Made by a program: the position numbers and the translations under genes
In this document: piece after piece, positions 8,062 to 17,516 of the stretch
Layout: every line of letters begins with the position of its first letter
Numbering within the stretch: the stretch's first letter is position 1
Assembly: GCF_003628535.1 (NCBI RefSeq)
Contig: NZ_RBCI01000001.1
Location: forward strand, 558,001-622,000
Direction of reading: 5' to 3'
Length of the DNA: 64,000 nt
Source of the DNA: Flavisolibacter nicotianae
Lineage (GTDB): Bacteria > Bacteroidota > Bacteroidia > Chitinophagales > Chitinophagaceae
The notes under the pieces: generated by a model
The model's database searches: none
Told to the model about the DNA's origin: nothing
Seen by the model: the letters and a program-made list of their open reading frames with translations, nothing else

Positions 8062-8352
8062 TTACTTCTGAATATAGCTCTGCAAAGCTTTCACATATGT
8101 TTCAAATGCGTCCACGCCTTTTGCTGTTACGGCGCAAGTGGTTTGCGGATAGTTGTCTTTGAATTGTTTTTTCACATCGATGTAGCCGGCTTCTTTCAGT
8201 TTTTGAATCTGCACACTCAGGTTGCCGGCCGTGGCGCCGGTCTTTTCTTTCAAAAAAATGAACTCCGCTTCCTTCACGCTGATCAGCAGTGACATCACGG
8301 CCAGGCGCAACTGCGAATGCAATATGGGATCCAGGTCTTTAAACACGGGCAA
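8062..8352 (-). CDS. Winged-helix transcriptional regulator
   Basis: A 96-residue protein consisting of one winged-helix domain. It begins LDPILHSQLRLAVMSLL, followed by a recognition helix region (GATAGNLSVQIQKLKEAGYI) and a wing (PQTTCAVTAKGVDAFETYV). This pattern is that of the small MarR/ArsR-like 'winged helix DNA-binding domain' regulators with no ligand domain. Its ATG (8352) lies inside the end of the upstream membrane protein gene, overlapping it by 14 bases, so it is the last gene of a five-gene minus-strand operon and probably controls that operon. Confidence 0.82.
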   Translation of the reverse strand: MPVFKDLDPILHSQLRLAVMSLLISVKEAEFIFLKEKTGATAGNLSVQIQKLKEAGYIDVKKQFKDNYPQTTCAVTAKGVDAFETYVKALQSYIQK

Positions 8353-9001
8353 CTGCTTTTTCTTCTCTCTTCAGCCGCCGGAACTCCCGGTTGGCCAGAT
8401 GGCCGGGAATGATATAGCCGGCCAGCACGGCAAGGGCCTGCAGGATCATGACTTGTGCAAAATCCTGCGAGAACAACGCGGCAATACCAAATGCCCAGGC
8501 AACATACGCACCAATGACCGACGGCCGGAAATCGAGCGCCGTCCCGTAGATCAAAATCCAGAAGGCGTACAGGTTGATCAACAGGGCAAAACCAAGGTTC
8601 ACAAAGGTCATGTCGGGCACACCATACCTGCGGGACAGCACCCTTGCGCCGATGTTGATGGCCACGATGGTAAAGATGATGCAGATAAAAAATCCTCCGT
8701 TTAGGCGGGAAAAAAGGTCACGGGTATAGGTTCGCACCCGCGCCGCTTTTTTCACGAAATAGCGCACCACGAGTTCGTATAAAAAAGCCAGCAATGTGAC
8801 AAAGCCAAACAGGTTCCAGAAGAAAAATGTGTTGAACCAGCGGACCTGCAGGTTCAGGACTGTGAGCAGTGACGCCAGGAAGAGGAGCCATCCCCAGAGG
8901 ATCCACCCCCTGCCATCATCTTTTTGTTCCTTTTTGGCCATGCTGATCATCTGCTGAATCAGCTGCAGGCTTTCGCGTTCGTTCAGTTGCTTTTCTTCCA
9001 T
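8339..9001 (-). CDS. Multi-pass membrane protein, paralogue of the next gene upstream
   Basis: I place the start at ATG 9001 (MEEKQLNERESLQLIQQMI), not at the longer open frame, because the upstream paralogue begins with the same kind of N-terminus. The 220-residue product has about six hydrophobic segments and a conserved end (AGYIIPGHL then a basic tail). It matches its neighbour in the N-terminal ESLQLI...MI helix, in GWILWGWLLF versus FLFWGWLTF and in the IIPGHL motif, so the two arose by duplication. I do not recognise a named function. The two genes are separated by two bases and the regulator gene overlaps the 3' end. Confidence 0.75.
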   Translation of the reverse strand: MEEKQLNERESLQLIQQMISMAKKEQKDDGRGWILWGWLLFLASLLTVLNLQVRWFNTFFFWNLFGFVTLLAFLYELVVRYFVKKAARVRTYTRDLFSRLNGGFFICIIFTIVAINIGARVLSRRYGVPDMTFVNLGFALLINLYAFWILIYGTALDFRPSVIGAYVAWAFGIAALFSQDFAQVMILQALAVLAGYIIPGHLANREFRRLKREEKAVARV

Positions 9002-9003
9002 GG

Positions 9004-9576
9004 CTACTTTCGGTTGGTTTGAATAAGATGACCGGGAATGATATAGCTTGTCAGGATGGCTACGGCTGCAATCAGCAGTTGATAATCGTAGGGCACCAGC
9101 ACACACACGCAAGCAAGTATCCAGTTAAAAACGCCGCCAATAATCAGCGGCTTGAATTTTAAGAACATACCGCTCACAAAGGTTCCCAGCCCATAAAATA
9201 AAATGAAGAAAGGATATGCAATGATCCACCCGCCGCCGGAATTGCTGATAATAAAACTTAGCACAAAAAAGGAAATTCCAATTCCCATCCACAGGTACTT
9301 CATGCTGTCGCCTACATACGTGCTGTAACGGCGGCGATGTGCTTTGCCTGAACGAACAATGGTGATGATGACGGCCGGAATGATCATTGTCCACACGATG
9401 TAATGATGCGGATAGCGCACCACCACCTTTAAAAAGAATTGCGTCAGAATGGCAACAAACGTCAGCCACCCCCAAAACAAAAAGTGGAAACTGTTGGCGC
9501 CGATATCGCTTCGCACTTTTTTGATCATGCTTTCAATGAGCTGCAGGCTTTGTTGTGGTGAGAAGTGTTCTTCCAT
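9004..9576 (-). CDS. Multi-pass membrane protein, paralogue of the downstream gene
   Basis: The 190-residue product starts MEEHFSPQQSLQLIESMI, has about five to six membrane segments, and ends with SYIIPGHLIQTNRK. A cytoplasmic amphipathic N-terminal helix before the first membrane segment is shared with the paralogue. The family is not one I can name. Third gene of the minus-strand operon that ends with the winged-helix regulator; a membrane sensor or partner for the regulator is a possibility only. Confidence 0.75.
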   Translation of the reverse strand: MEEHFSPQQSLQLIESMIKKVRSDIGANSFHFLFWGWLTFVAILTQFFLKVVVRYPHHYIVWTMIIPAVIITIVRSGKAHRRRYSTYVGDSMKYLWMGIGISFFVLSFIISNSGGGWIIAYPFFILFYGLGTFVSGMFLKFKPLIIGGVFNWILACVCVLVPYDYQLLIAAVAILTSYIIPGHLIQTNRK

Positions 9577-9627
9577 ATTCTTTTCATTGAGACGGATACG
9601 GGCAAGATAGCCCCTATCCGGTGAATT

Positions 9628-10281
9628 TTATTTTAGCTGGCTCAGGAAATACTGCGCAGTTGGTCTTCCCCAGATCGGGTCGAGCGGGGTGGCCGGTTTA
9701 AAGGCATCATATTTTTTCAGTGCCGCTTCAAACAGTCGCCTGGCTTCTTCTTTACTGCCGCCAAACTGTTCGGGAGTAAAATACTTGTCTTCCGCTTCCA
9801 GCAAAAACGTTCGCGGGTTTTCGGGGTTCAGGGTTTTGGCCGTTTGCAACGCCTGTGCACCCTGCGCACCGTAAGTCATGTAGCGGTTCATTGGGTCGGC
9901 CAGCATGCGCAGGTTCGCGATCATTTTCTTCAGCACGAAAATTTCGGAGTTGTCTTTGGCCAGCGCTTCGGCTTTCGACAGCAGGGCCTCGGCTTTGTCG
10001 GCTACCGGGTCGGCGATTTCGGGCTTCAGGTTTCCGTTGCCACGGGAAAAGGCTGCGCTCACCTGGGCCAGCGAGGCATAGTAATAGGGCTGCCATTGGG
10101 TTTTTTCGGCATCGGCAATGCGTTCGAAAGCCGCCGAAAGATCAAGCAGCATTTGCGGGTTGCGCAGCGTGTCGATGGCCGCTACTTTGTCCTGCATCGC
10201 CTTTACATATTTTTCGCTCTGTGCATTGGCGGCTGTCAGCACACCGACGAATAACAGGAGGGAGAAGATCCGTTTTTTCAT
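9628..10281 (-). CDS. Periplasmic protein, tetratricopeptide-like, unknown function
   Basis: From ATG 10281 the product is 217 residues with a signal peptide (MKKRIFSLLLFVGVLTAANAQ). The mature part is almost wholly helical and Ala/Lys/Glu-rich, with segments such as KAEALLSKAEALAKDNSEIFVL and TAKTLNPENPRTFLLEAEDKYF that look like degenerate TPR units. The start overlaps the stop of the upstream 2TM gene by four bases. The longer open frame to 10464 lies within the 2TM gene in another phase and is rejected. Confidence 0.75.
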   Translation of the reverse strand: MKKRIFSLLLFVGVLTAANAQSEKYVKAMQDKVAAIDTLRNPQMLLDLSAAFERIADAEKTQWQPYYYASLAQVSAAFSRGNGNLKPEIADPVADKAEALLSKAEALAKDNSEIFVLKKMIANLRMLADPMNRYMTYGAQGAQALQTAKTLNPENPRTFLLEAEDKYFTPEQFGGSKEEARRLFEAALKKYDAFKPATPLDPIWGRPTAQYFLSQLK

Positions 10282-10577
10282 GATTGCTTGTTTTTGTTTT
10301 GAAGTTTGTTGTATTCTTTTTCGATGGCGTCGTGTTCGTTGTTTACATACGCACCAAAATAATGGAAGGCTAGTCCGATGCCCCATCCCAACGCCGGCCA
10401 TACCGGCCAGGGCACGCCGTCGCTGCCATAGGTTTTGCCGCCGGTGAAGTACCAAAGCGCCCAAAAGAAAGCATTGATGACAAGATAGGTTGTCAGGTGC
10501 GTTTTAAAAGCTGCACGCTTTTTGGCAATGTCCCACAAACGAGGATCCCTGCCCTGGGGTGTTTGTTCGTCCATCAT
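10278..10577 (-). CDS. 2TM domain-containing protein
   Basis: The 99-residue protein has a cytoplasmic N-terminus (DPRLWDIAKKRAAFKTHLTTYLVINAFFWALW), two membrane segments separated by a short loop and a charged C-terminal helix (AYVNNEHDAIEKEYNKLQ). This is the 2TM domain, which in other proteins accompanies LytTR or histidine kinase domains. ATGs at 10577 and 10574 are both possible. It is the first gene of the five-gene minus-strand operon. Confidence 0.82.
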   Translation of the reverse strand: MMDEQTPQGRDPRLWDIAKKRAAFKTHLTTYLVINAFFWALWYFTGGKTYGSDGVPWPVWPALGWGIGLAFHYFGAYVNNEHDAIEKEYNKLQNKNKQS

Positions 10578-10669
10578 GGTCTATTTGTTTAACGGTTGAT
10601 GTTCGACGTTTTTCATTCGAAATTTTCGTTTATCCTTTCCCTGTTCTCTGTTCATCCGTTCGTCAGTTC

Positions 10670-12919
10670 TTACAGATTGCTGTTGATCACATCCTGTGTT
10701 CTGTCGATGCCAAAGGAAATAAAAGCACCGATGAATACAAAGGTTTTGGTTGGCGGCACAATGGCTTCTTTCCGCAAACCGTTGTACGCATAATTGTAGC
10801 CAAACACCTGCCGGCTGCCCAGCACATTCGTTACGGAAAGTACCAGCACCGTCATTTGACTGCCGCCTTTTTTAAAAACATTCGGCAGGTAGTTTACACT
10901 CAGGCTTAGGCTGTTGAAATCCGGTGTTCGCCCCTGGTCAAAAATGCCAAACTTATTGGTGGCATTATCGTATTGGATATTGTAGTAGGGCCGGCCGGTG
11001 GCAAACTGGTAGTTGGCATTGAACTGCGTTTTCAGGCCGGTGATAAATTTTTTAACCACAAGATTGGCCGTATGCCTTGCAGCAAACGACGGCTCGATCT
11101 GGTAGGGATAATTCAGGAAGTCCCGCCGGGTGTCGAGAAACGAATACGACACCCAGTAATCGAAATTTTTTATGAGCTTCTTGTCCCTCCAGAAAATCTC
11201 GAATCCTTTTGCATAGCCTGCACCACCGTTGCCGGTAGCCGTTTCCCGGTTGTCGACCAGGGCCGTTTTCAGCAGGTGATCGTATTTCTTGTAAAAGGCC
11301 TCGGCGCGGAAGGTGGTAAGGCTGGTGAGCTTCTGGTACTGTGCAATGTAATGCGTGGCTTTTGCAAATGTGAGGTCAGCCGCCGGGGGCAGATAGCGGC
11401 GTTCCGGCGATTGGTAAAAGATACCATAGGCCAGCGATGCCTGGCTTTCCTTGCCCACTTTGTAGGCCAGCGAAACCCGCGGCGCCACATTGACTTTATC
11501 CAGAAGAGACGAATGTTCCAGTCGTGTACCAAGTTTGGCCGCCAGGCTGTTGGTGAGGTATACATCGCCTTCGGCAAAAAGGGCTTTCGTGTGTTCGGTT
11601 ACGTAATTGGGATAGGTGTTGCCGTTGTACAAGGTGTAATTCAGCCGGTCGTCACTGTAGTTGTATTCGCCGCCGAAACGCAGGGCGCTCAGTCCTTTCA
11701 GGCGCCGCTCCACTACCGCCTTGGCGTTGACATAGATCCCATGGGTTTTCAGCCCGAAATTCTTGAACTCGAAATTGGTGACAACCGCCGGCCGGTTGGC
11801 CGCATCCTGCAGGTTGGCAGCGATGTCGTCGCGGTTGACGGAGAACGAGGCGCCGGTATTGATCTTCCACCGGGCTCCCAGGTTATCGCGGTACGACAGG
11901 TTGTGATACATGTTGAAGTTCGTCAGGTCAAACGCTTCCTTGTAACCAAGCGTATCGAGACTGGGATTGCGAAGGCCAGTGACGTTCTGGCTGAAATAGC
12001 CGTAATATTTCAGCATGCCGCTTTTGCCCACTTTGGTGCGGTAGTTGGCATCGCCGGTATGGAATTGCGGAATATGGAAAAAATCGGGCTTTGTACCCAG
12101 CAGGGCGAATGCCAATTGCACATTGGTATAGCCATAGTTGACACCCCACGAGGATCTTTGATTGGCCGCCAGCTTTTGCATGCCGGCGCTCACGCTGATG
12201 GGCGAAAGGCCGATGCTCCCGGAGCTTCGCTTGGGCAGGTCGATCGACTCGAGGATCAGGGCAGATGAAAGTGCCTGCCCGTAAAGAGCCGAGTAGCCGC
12301 CGGCACTGAAAACAGTTCCCTTGAAAATAAACGGTGAGAACCGGCCACGCTGTGCCACATTGGGCACGCTGGTGTAAAAAAAGTTGTTCACCAGGGTGCC
12401 GTCGATAAAGGTCCTGGTTTCGGCAGCGGTGCCGCCCCGTACAAACAGTCCCTCCGACTCGCCAACCTGTTGGGCGCCGGGAAGGGTTTTGATCGCACCC
12501 GTCACGTCGGCATTGGCACTGGCCGTGGTAACGATATCGATCGAATTCAGCACGGTCGCTCGCTTTTTATCGCTTGCTTCGAAGGTGCCGGCCGTGATCA
12601 CTACGGCCTTCATTTCGTTGATCTCCTCTTTCAGTGAAAAAGCCAGCGGCGGGATGCTGGTGCCCAGCATGAGTTTTTGCTCCACTGATTTATAGCCCAG
12701 CGCAGAAACCACGAGAACCCGTTCCCCTTTTTCCGTTGTGGCAAACCGGAAGGCACCGGACGAATCGGCGGTGGCGCCATCGTAAGAGTCTTTGATGGCA
12801 ATACTGGCGCCGGCCACGGGTTGCCCCTTGCTGTCTTTTATTGTTCCGCTCACGATCGTTTGGGCGTGCAAACGGACGGTTTGCACCAGGAGCAACAGCA
12901 GGAAGGCAGACATTCTCAT
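10670..12919 (-). CDS. TonB-dependent outer-membrane receptor with carboxypeptidase-regulatory-like N-domain
   Basis: A 749-residue protein with a signal peptide, an N-terminal beta-sandwich (VSGTIKDSKGQPVAGASIAI, about residues 23-105), a plug domain (GAQQVGESEGLFVRGG), and a long beta-barrel of alternating aromatic strands. It lacks the long SusC-type plug signature and has no SusD next to it, so it is more likely a receptor for a small ligand such as a siderophore, a metal complex or a peptide. The substrate cannot be deduced. The gene stands between the 2TM operon and a small secreted protein gene on the same strand. Confidence 0.88.
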   Translation of the reverse strand: MRMSAFLLLLLVQTVRLHAQTIVSGTIKDSKGQPVAGASIAIKDSYDGATADSSGAFRFATTEKGERVLVVSALGYKSVEQKLMLGTSIPPLAFSLKEEINEMKAVVITAGTFEASDKKRATVLNSIDIVTTASANADVTGAIKTLPGAQQVGESEGLFVRGGTAAETRTFIDGTLVNNFFYTSVPNVAQRGRFSPFIFKGTVFSAGGYSALYGQALSSALILESIDLPKRSSGSIGLSPISVSAGMQKLAANQRSSWGVNYGYTNVQLAFALLGTKPDFFHIPQFHTGDANYRTKVGKSGMLKYYGYFSQNVTGLRNPSLDTLGYKEAFDLTNFNMYHNLSYRDNLGARWKINTGASFSVNRDDIAANLQDAANRPAVVTNFEFKNFGLKTHGIYVNAKAVVERRLKGLSALRFGGEYNYSDDRLNYTLYNGNTYPNYVTEHTKALFAEGDVYLTNSLAAKLGTRLEHSSLLDKVNVAPRVSLAYKVGKESQASLAYGIFYQSPERRYLPPAADLTFAKATHYIAQYQKLTSLTTFRAEAFYKKYDHLLKTALVDNRETATGNGGAGYAKGFEIFWRDKKLIKNFDYWVSYSFLDTRRDFLNYPYQIEPSFAARHTANLVVKKFITGLKTQFNANYQFATGRPYYNIQYDNATNKFGIFDQGRTPDFNSLSLSVNYLPNVFKKGGSQMTVLVLSVTNVLGSRQVFGYNYAYNGLRKEAIVPPTKTFVFIGAFISFGIDRTQDVINSNL

Positions 12920-12974
12920 CGCGTTGTTAATTTCAATTCAAAAATAAAGTAGTTTATGATATAAACCAATTTTG

Positions 12975-13006
12975 CAAAAAAAATCCCCGCCTTTTTGAGG
13001 CAGGGA
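12975..13006 (-). terminator. Terminator candidate downstream of the small secreted protein gene
   Basis: Read on the minus strand, atccctgcctc and ggcggggat pair around aaaaa and are followed by eight T residues. It would separate the 13060-13485 gene from the TonB receptor gene. Confidence 0.65.
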
Positions 13007-13059
13007 TGCGTTACCGTCCAAAGTAAGAAGGTCAATATGTTTGGTTCTGCCGTGGCGAA

Positions 13060-13485
13060 TTATTTCCGGCCCGACAGCGTTTCCCGGTTTTTTGCCGGTG
13101 CGGACACTGGGCTGGATGTCACGTCGACTTTTTTTACGGGCAGATAGGTCAGTTCTTTAGTTGCATTGACGACAGCGATGCGGTACCAGGCTGCAGCGCC
13201 GGCGGAAGCAAAGCCTTTATCGCGGTATTGATAGTTGGTAAACGATGCGTCTTCGGCGGTAAAGACAAGGGCGATTTGCTTGAATGAAATTCCGTCCGCA
13301 CTCCGCTCCACCAGGTAATAAGCCGTATTCTCGCCGCCTTTTTTCCAGGCCAGCTGCACGCAGGGCGTGCCATCCGTGTACTGCGAGAGACCCGCCGTTT
13401 CAAAAACAGCTTTTTGCTCCTGGGAAAAAGAAGTGGTTGCAAGCAACAGGAAAGCAGCAATAAAAAGTGAACCCAACGTTTTCAT
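13060..13485 (-). CDS. Small secreted protein with fibronectin III-like fold
   Basis: The ATG at 13485 gives a 141-residue product with a signal peptide (MKTLGSLFIAAFLLLATTSFSQ). The mature part follows the strand pattern of an Fn3-type domain often seen in this phylum (VQLAWKKGGENTAYYLVERS, then WYRIAVVNATKELTYLPV). No catalytic motif is visible. It could be a stand-alone extracellular adaptor, but its function is unknown. The first ATG (13503) is in frame but adds residues before the signal peptide and is less likely. Confidence 0.65.
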   Translation of the reverse strand: MKTLGSLFIAAFLLLATTSFSQEQKAVFETAGLSQYTDGTPCVQLAWKKGGENTAYYLVERSADGISFKQIALVFTAEDASFTNYQYRDKGFASAGAAAWYRIAVVNATKELTYLPVKKVDVTSSPVSAPAKNRETLSGRK

Positions 13486-13911
13486 GTGTTTGACGTTTAT
13501 CAAGGTTAATCAAATCCGGGTCCAGGGGACCCTGCTGCTTTTCAAAAGACAGTGTGGATTTTTTTGCCGTTAGCAAAACAGAGCAACCAGGCGAAAAACT
13601 TTCAAACGTTGTTTTATGGGAAAAAGGCCGGTGATGAAAGTTTTCAAGTTGGGGCACGTCTTCGTGCATGTAATTTACTAGCGATTTCTACGAGCAAACA
13701 TATAGTGGACAACCCACACTTACAAGTATATCTACGAAAATATTTTTCGCATTTTACGATTCATGTGTTTACCAAACCCAATTGACCGCAGTTGCCCATT
13801 TTTCACTTTGCCCCATAAAATCCGCAGTCTTTTGGGGAACTAAGCGCCGATGCCTTAGCACCGGCTGTTTCGCTCCTTTTTGGCCTACCTTTGCCTTTTG
13901 GATTTCGCTAT
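13486..13911. other. Divergent intergenic region upstream of icmF
   Basis: AT-rich with no supported gene. It must hold promoters for the secreted protein gene (minus strand) and icmF (plus strand). The only clear element is the TACCTTTG at 13886-13893. Confidence 0.5.
13886..13893 (+). promoter_or_regulatory. Candidate -7 element (TACCTTTG) for icmF
   Basis: It matches TAnnTTTG exactly and lies 18 bases before the chosen ATG. A start of transcription shortly after it would leave a very short leader and argues against the upstream TTG (13891) as translation start. Confidence 0.55.
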
Positions 13912-16900
13912 ATGACCTATCAACCACAGAACAAGATCCGTATTGTTACCGCAGCCTCTCTTTTCGATGGCCACGATGCCGCCATCAACATCATGCGTCG
14001 CATTTTACAAAGCAAAGGCGCCGAGATCATTCACCTCGGGCACAACCGCAGCGTGAAGGAAATCGTGGAGTGTGCCATTGAAGAAGATGCACAGGGCATC
14101 GCCATCACCTCTTACCAGGGCGGCCACGTAGAGTTTTTTAAATACATGAAAGACCTGCTGGACGAAAACGGCTGCGGTCACATTAAAATATTTGGCGGCG
14201 GCGGCGGAACAATTCTTCCGCAGGAGGTCGAAGAATTGCAGCAGTACGGCATTGCCCGTATCTACTCTCCCGACGACGGCCGTAAAATGGGCCTGGAAGG
14301 AATGATCGAAGATGTGATCAGGCAGTGCGATTTCAACCTCAATGGCAACGGCGAATACACAGCGCCGATGACGCTGGGCGAACTGAAAGACGTACGCAAA
14401 GTTGCCCGGCAAATTACCAATGCGGAAAATGGAATTGGGCAAACGTCCACACAACTTAGCAGTCCCCCAGTCTCCATTCCCGTCCTGGGCATCACCGGTA
14501 CCGGCGGTGCGGGCAAGTCGTCGGTGACGGATGAAATTGTTCGCCGTTTTTTAAATGCCTTTCCCGATCAAACCATTGCTGTCATCTCCGTTGATCCGTC
14601 CAAGAAAAAAACGGGTGGGGCCCTGCTGGGCGACCGCATCCGCATGAATTCCATTTCGTCTCCCCGTGCTTATATGCGTTCGCTGGCCACCCGTGAAAGC
14701 GACCGGGCCCTGAGCGAACACGTACAGGAAGCGATCGACATCTGCCGGGCTGCGGGTTTTGACTTTATCATCCTGGAAAGTGCCGGTGTGGGCCAAAGCG
14801 ACGCATCGATCCTCGATTATTGCAACGCCAGCCTGTATGTAATGACACCGGAATATGGTGCGGCCTCGCAGTTGGAAAAGATCAACATGCTGGACTACGC
14901 CGACGTCATTGCCATCAACAAATTTGACAAGGCCGGCGCTCTGGATGCCCTGCACGATGTGCGCAAACAGTACAAACGCAACCACGGCCTGTGGACAGTA
15001 AAAGACGAGGACCTGCCGGTGGTGGGAACTATTGCGGCACAGTTCAATGATGCCGGCATCAACGAATTGTTTGAAAAACTGCTGGTGGCCGTCGAAACAA
15101 AAACAGGCGTGCAATTCGGCCAGGTTCAACTGCATGCGCATGTCGCAGATACCACCACAAAATCGCAGATCATCCCGCCGAAACGGGTTCGTTACCTCTC
15201 GGAAATTTCGGAGAACAGCCGGAGCTACGATCACTGGGCGGCCGACCAGTCGGCGATCGCCTCGAAGCTGTATCAAATTACCGGTATCATTGGCGAGAAA
15301 GAGCTGAGCCAAATCCCGGAACTGCAGCAGTTGAAAAAACGGTACGAAGACATGCTTCACCCCGAGTGCAAAAAGCTGCTCGAAGGCTGGCCGGCCTTGC
15401 AAAAAAAATATGTAGCCGACTTTTTTGAATACACGGTTCGCGACAAAGTCATTAAACAACCCATCACCACGACCTCGTTAAGCGGCACCCGCATTCCAAA
15501 AGTGGTGTTGCCCAAATACAAAGACTGGGGCGATCTGCTTCGCTGGCAGTTGCAGGAAAACCTGCCCGGCGAATTTCCGTTCACGGCCGGTGTGTTCCCG
15601 CTCAAACGCGTAGAAGAAGATCCGACACGCATGTTTGCCGGCGAAGGCGGACCGGAACGTACCAACCGTCGCTTTCACTATGTATCACAAGGGCAGCCCG
15701 CCAAACGTTTGTCGACGGCTTTCGACAGCGTCACACTTTACGGCGAAGACCCTGCTTACCGTCCGGATATTTATGGAAAGGTCGGCAACAGTGGTGTAAG
15801 TATCGCCACGGTTGACGATGCCAAAAAACTATACAGCGGCTTCGATCTGTCCGATCCCAAGACCTCTGTGTCGATGACCATCAACGGCCCGGCCCCGATG
15901 CTGCTGGCCTTCTTTATGAATGCCGCCATCGACCAGCAGTGCGAGAAGTATATCATCGAAAGCGGGTTAAAGCAGGAGATCAACGACATCATCCAATCCA
16001 AATACAAGTTGGATGAACTGCCCACCTACATGGGACGCAACGGCAAGGTGGTGCCGCGGGACGGCGAGCTGATCGGTGTGCTTCCGCCGGGCAACAGTGG
16101 CCTTGGCCTTCGCCTGCTGGGAATCTCCGGCGATGAAGTGCTGCCAAAAGAGGTATATGAAAAAATCAAAGCCGATACGCTGGCGCAGGTGCGTGGCACC
16201 GTGCAGGCCGATATCCTGAAAGAAGACCAGGCCCAAAACACCTGTATCTTCTCAACCGAATTTGCGCTGAAATTGATGGGCGATGTGCAGGAGTATTTTA
16301 TCCGCAACAAGGTGCGCAACTTTTACAGTGTATCCATCTCCGGTTATCATATTGCCGAAGCAGGGGCCAACCCGATTACACAGCTGGCGTTTACCCTGGC
16401 CAATGGCTTCACCTACGTGGAATATTATCTGTCGCGGGGCATGAACATCGATGATTTTGCGCCCAACCTTTCGTTCTTCTTCAGCAATGGAATGGACCCT
16501 GAATACAGCGTCATTGGCCGTGTGGCCCGCCGTATCTGGGCCAAGGCCATGAAGTTCAAATACAAGGGCAACGACCGGTCGCAAAAATTAAAATATCACA
16601 TTCAAACCTCGGGTCGCAGTTTGCATGCGCAGGAGATCGACTTCAACGACATCCGCACAACGTTGCAGGCCCTGTACGCGATTTACGACAACTGTAATTC
16701 GCTGCACACAAACGCCTACGACGAAGCCATCACCACGCCAACGGAAGAAAGCGTTCGCCGTGCCATGGCCATCCAGTTGATCATCAACCGTGAGCTGGGC
16801 TCTGCCAAAACAGAAAACTTTATCCAGGGCTCTTTCCTCATAGAAGAATTGACCGACCTGGTGGAAGAAGCCGTGCTAACCGAGTTTGACCGCATCACCG

Positions 16901-17292
16901 AACGCGGTGGCGTACTGGGTGCAATGGAACGCATGTACCAGCGCAACAAGATCCAGGAAGAAAGCCTGCATTACGAGCACCTGAAGCACACAGGCGAACT
17001 GCCGATTGTCGGCGTCAACACGTTCCTGAACAAGAACGGTAGTCCAACCGTTTTGCCCGGCGAGGTCATTCGATCCACCAAGGAAGAAAAAGAGCAGCAG
17101 ATCCAAAACCTGCACGCTTTCTGGAAACGCAATGAGGGCAAATGCGAAGCGGCCCTGCAGCGCCTGAAAGACGTAGCAGTAAACAACGGGAACCTGTTTG
17201 CCGAACTGATGGAAACGGTAAAGGTTTGTTCGCTGGGGCAGATCACGCAAGCGCTTTACGAAGTGGGCGGCCAATACCGCAGAAGCATGTAA
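13912..17292 (+). CDS. icmF: Fused isobutyryl-CoA mutase IcmF (B12 domain, G-protein chaperone, mutase)
   Basis: The 1126-residue product has three parts in the order of IcmF. The first ~130 residues are a B12-binding domain (DGHDAA motif, SYQGGH and GGGGGT). A MeaB/ArgK-type GTPase follows, with P-loop GTGGAGKSS near residue 200, ESAGVGQSD and NKFD. The TIM-barrel mutase follows ([33 protein letters not shown]). The separate-subunit methylmalonyl-CoA mutase has a different order, so IcmF is preferred. It interconverts isobutyryl-CoA and butyryl-CoA (some members also act on isovaleryl- or pivalyl-CoA) using adenosylcobalamin, with the GTPase gating cofactor loading. It is a single-gene unit bounded by a terminator at 17442-17478. 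Confidence 0.93.
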   Translation: MTYQPQNKIRIVTAASLFDGHDAAINIMRRILQSKGAEIIHLGHNRSVKEIVECAIEEDAQGIAITSYQGGHVEFFKYMKDLLDENGCGHIKIFGGGGGTILPQEVEELQQYGIARIYSPDDGRKMGLEGMIEDVIRQCDFNLNGNGEYTAPMTLGELKDVRKVARQITNAENGIGQTSTQLSSPPVSIPVLGITGTGGAGKSSVTDEIVRRFLNAFPDQTIAVISVDPSKKKTGGALLGDRIRMNSISSPRAYMRSLATRESDRALSEHVQEAIDICRAAGFDFIILESAGVGQSDASILDYCNASLYVMTPEYGAASQLEKINMLDYADVIAINKFDKAGALDALHDVRKQYKRNHGLWTVKDEDLPVVGTIAAQFNDAGINELFEKLLVAVETKTGVQFGQVQLHAHVADTTTKSQIIPPKRVRYLSEISENSRSYDHWAADQSAIASKLYQITGIIGEKELSQIPELQQLKKRYEDMLHPECKKLLEGWPALQKKYVADFFEYTVRDKVIKQPITTTSLSGTRIPKVVLPKYKDWGDLLRWQLQENLPGEFPFTAGVFPLKRVEEDPTRMFAGEGGPERTNRRFHYVSQGQPAKRLSTAFDSVTLYGEDPAYRPDIYGKVGNSGVSIATVDDAKKLYSGFDLSDPKTSVSMTINGPAPMLLAFFMNAAIDQQCEKYIIESGLKQEINDIIQSKYKLDELPTYMGRNGKVVPRDGELIGVLPPGNSGLGLRLLGISGDEVLPKEVYEKIKADTLAQVRGTVQADILKEDQAQNTCIFSTEFALKLMGDVQEYFIRNKVRNFYSVSISGYHIAEAGANPITQLAFTLANGFTYVEYYLSRGMNIDDFAPNLSFFFSNGMDPEYSVIGRVARRIWAKAMKFKYKGNDRSQKLKYHIQTSGRSLHAQEIDFNDIRTTLQALYAIYDNCNSLHTNAYDEAITTPTEESVRRAMAIQLIINRELGSAKTENFIQGSFLIEELTDLVEEAVLTEFDRITERGGVLGAMERMYQRNKIQEESLHYEHLKHTGELPIVGVNTFLNKNGSPTVLPGEVIRSTKEEKEQQIQNLHAFWKRNEGKCEAALQRLKDVAVNNGNLFAELMETVKVCSLGQITQALYEVGGQYRRSM

Positions 17293-17316
17293 TTCCGGTT
17301 TACGTTCAGTGGCCTG

Positions 17317-17370
17317 ATGTGGGATATTGGATATTGGGATATTCAGATATTCATAGCAGAAAATATCCCA
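17317..17370. repeat. Imperfect ggatatt repeats
   Basis: Copies of ggatatt/gatattc recur at short spacing after icmF (17323-17351) and pair with aaatatccc at 17362-17370. This is a small AT-rich repeat block in the icmF-channel gap. Confidence 0.5.
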
Positions 17371-17441
17371 GATAGCCCGATCAAACTGAAACCGGGAAAA
17401 GAAATCGTCAGCCTGCAGTTGTTCACCGCACATAACAGCAT

Positions 17442-17478
17442 AAAAAAAACCTCCTGTATGCACAGGAGTTTTTTTTTA
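17442..17478. terminator. Bidirectional terminator between icmF and the K+ channel gene
   Basis: Arms ctcctgt (17451-17457) and acaggag (17462-17468) with a 4-base loop are flanked by an A run on the left and a T run on the right, so it can serve both convergent genes. Confidence 0.8.
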
Positions 17479-17516
17479 CGGAAAGACTATCTGCATGCAC
17501 AGTTTATAAAACGTCA

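Noticed and set aside
10973-12268. 431-residue open frame on the plus strand inside the TonB receptor gene
   Set aside because: Antisense shadow of the receptor, with no recognisable motif; the receptor itself is certain.
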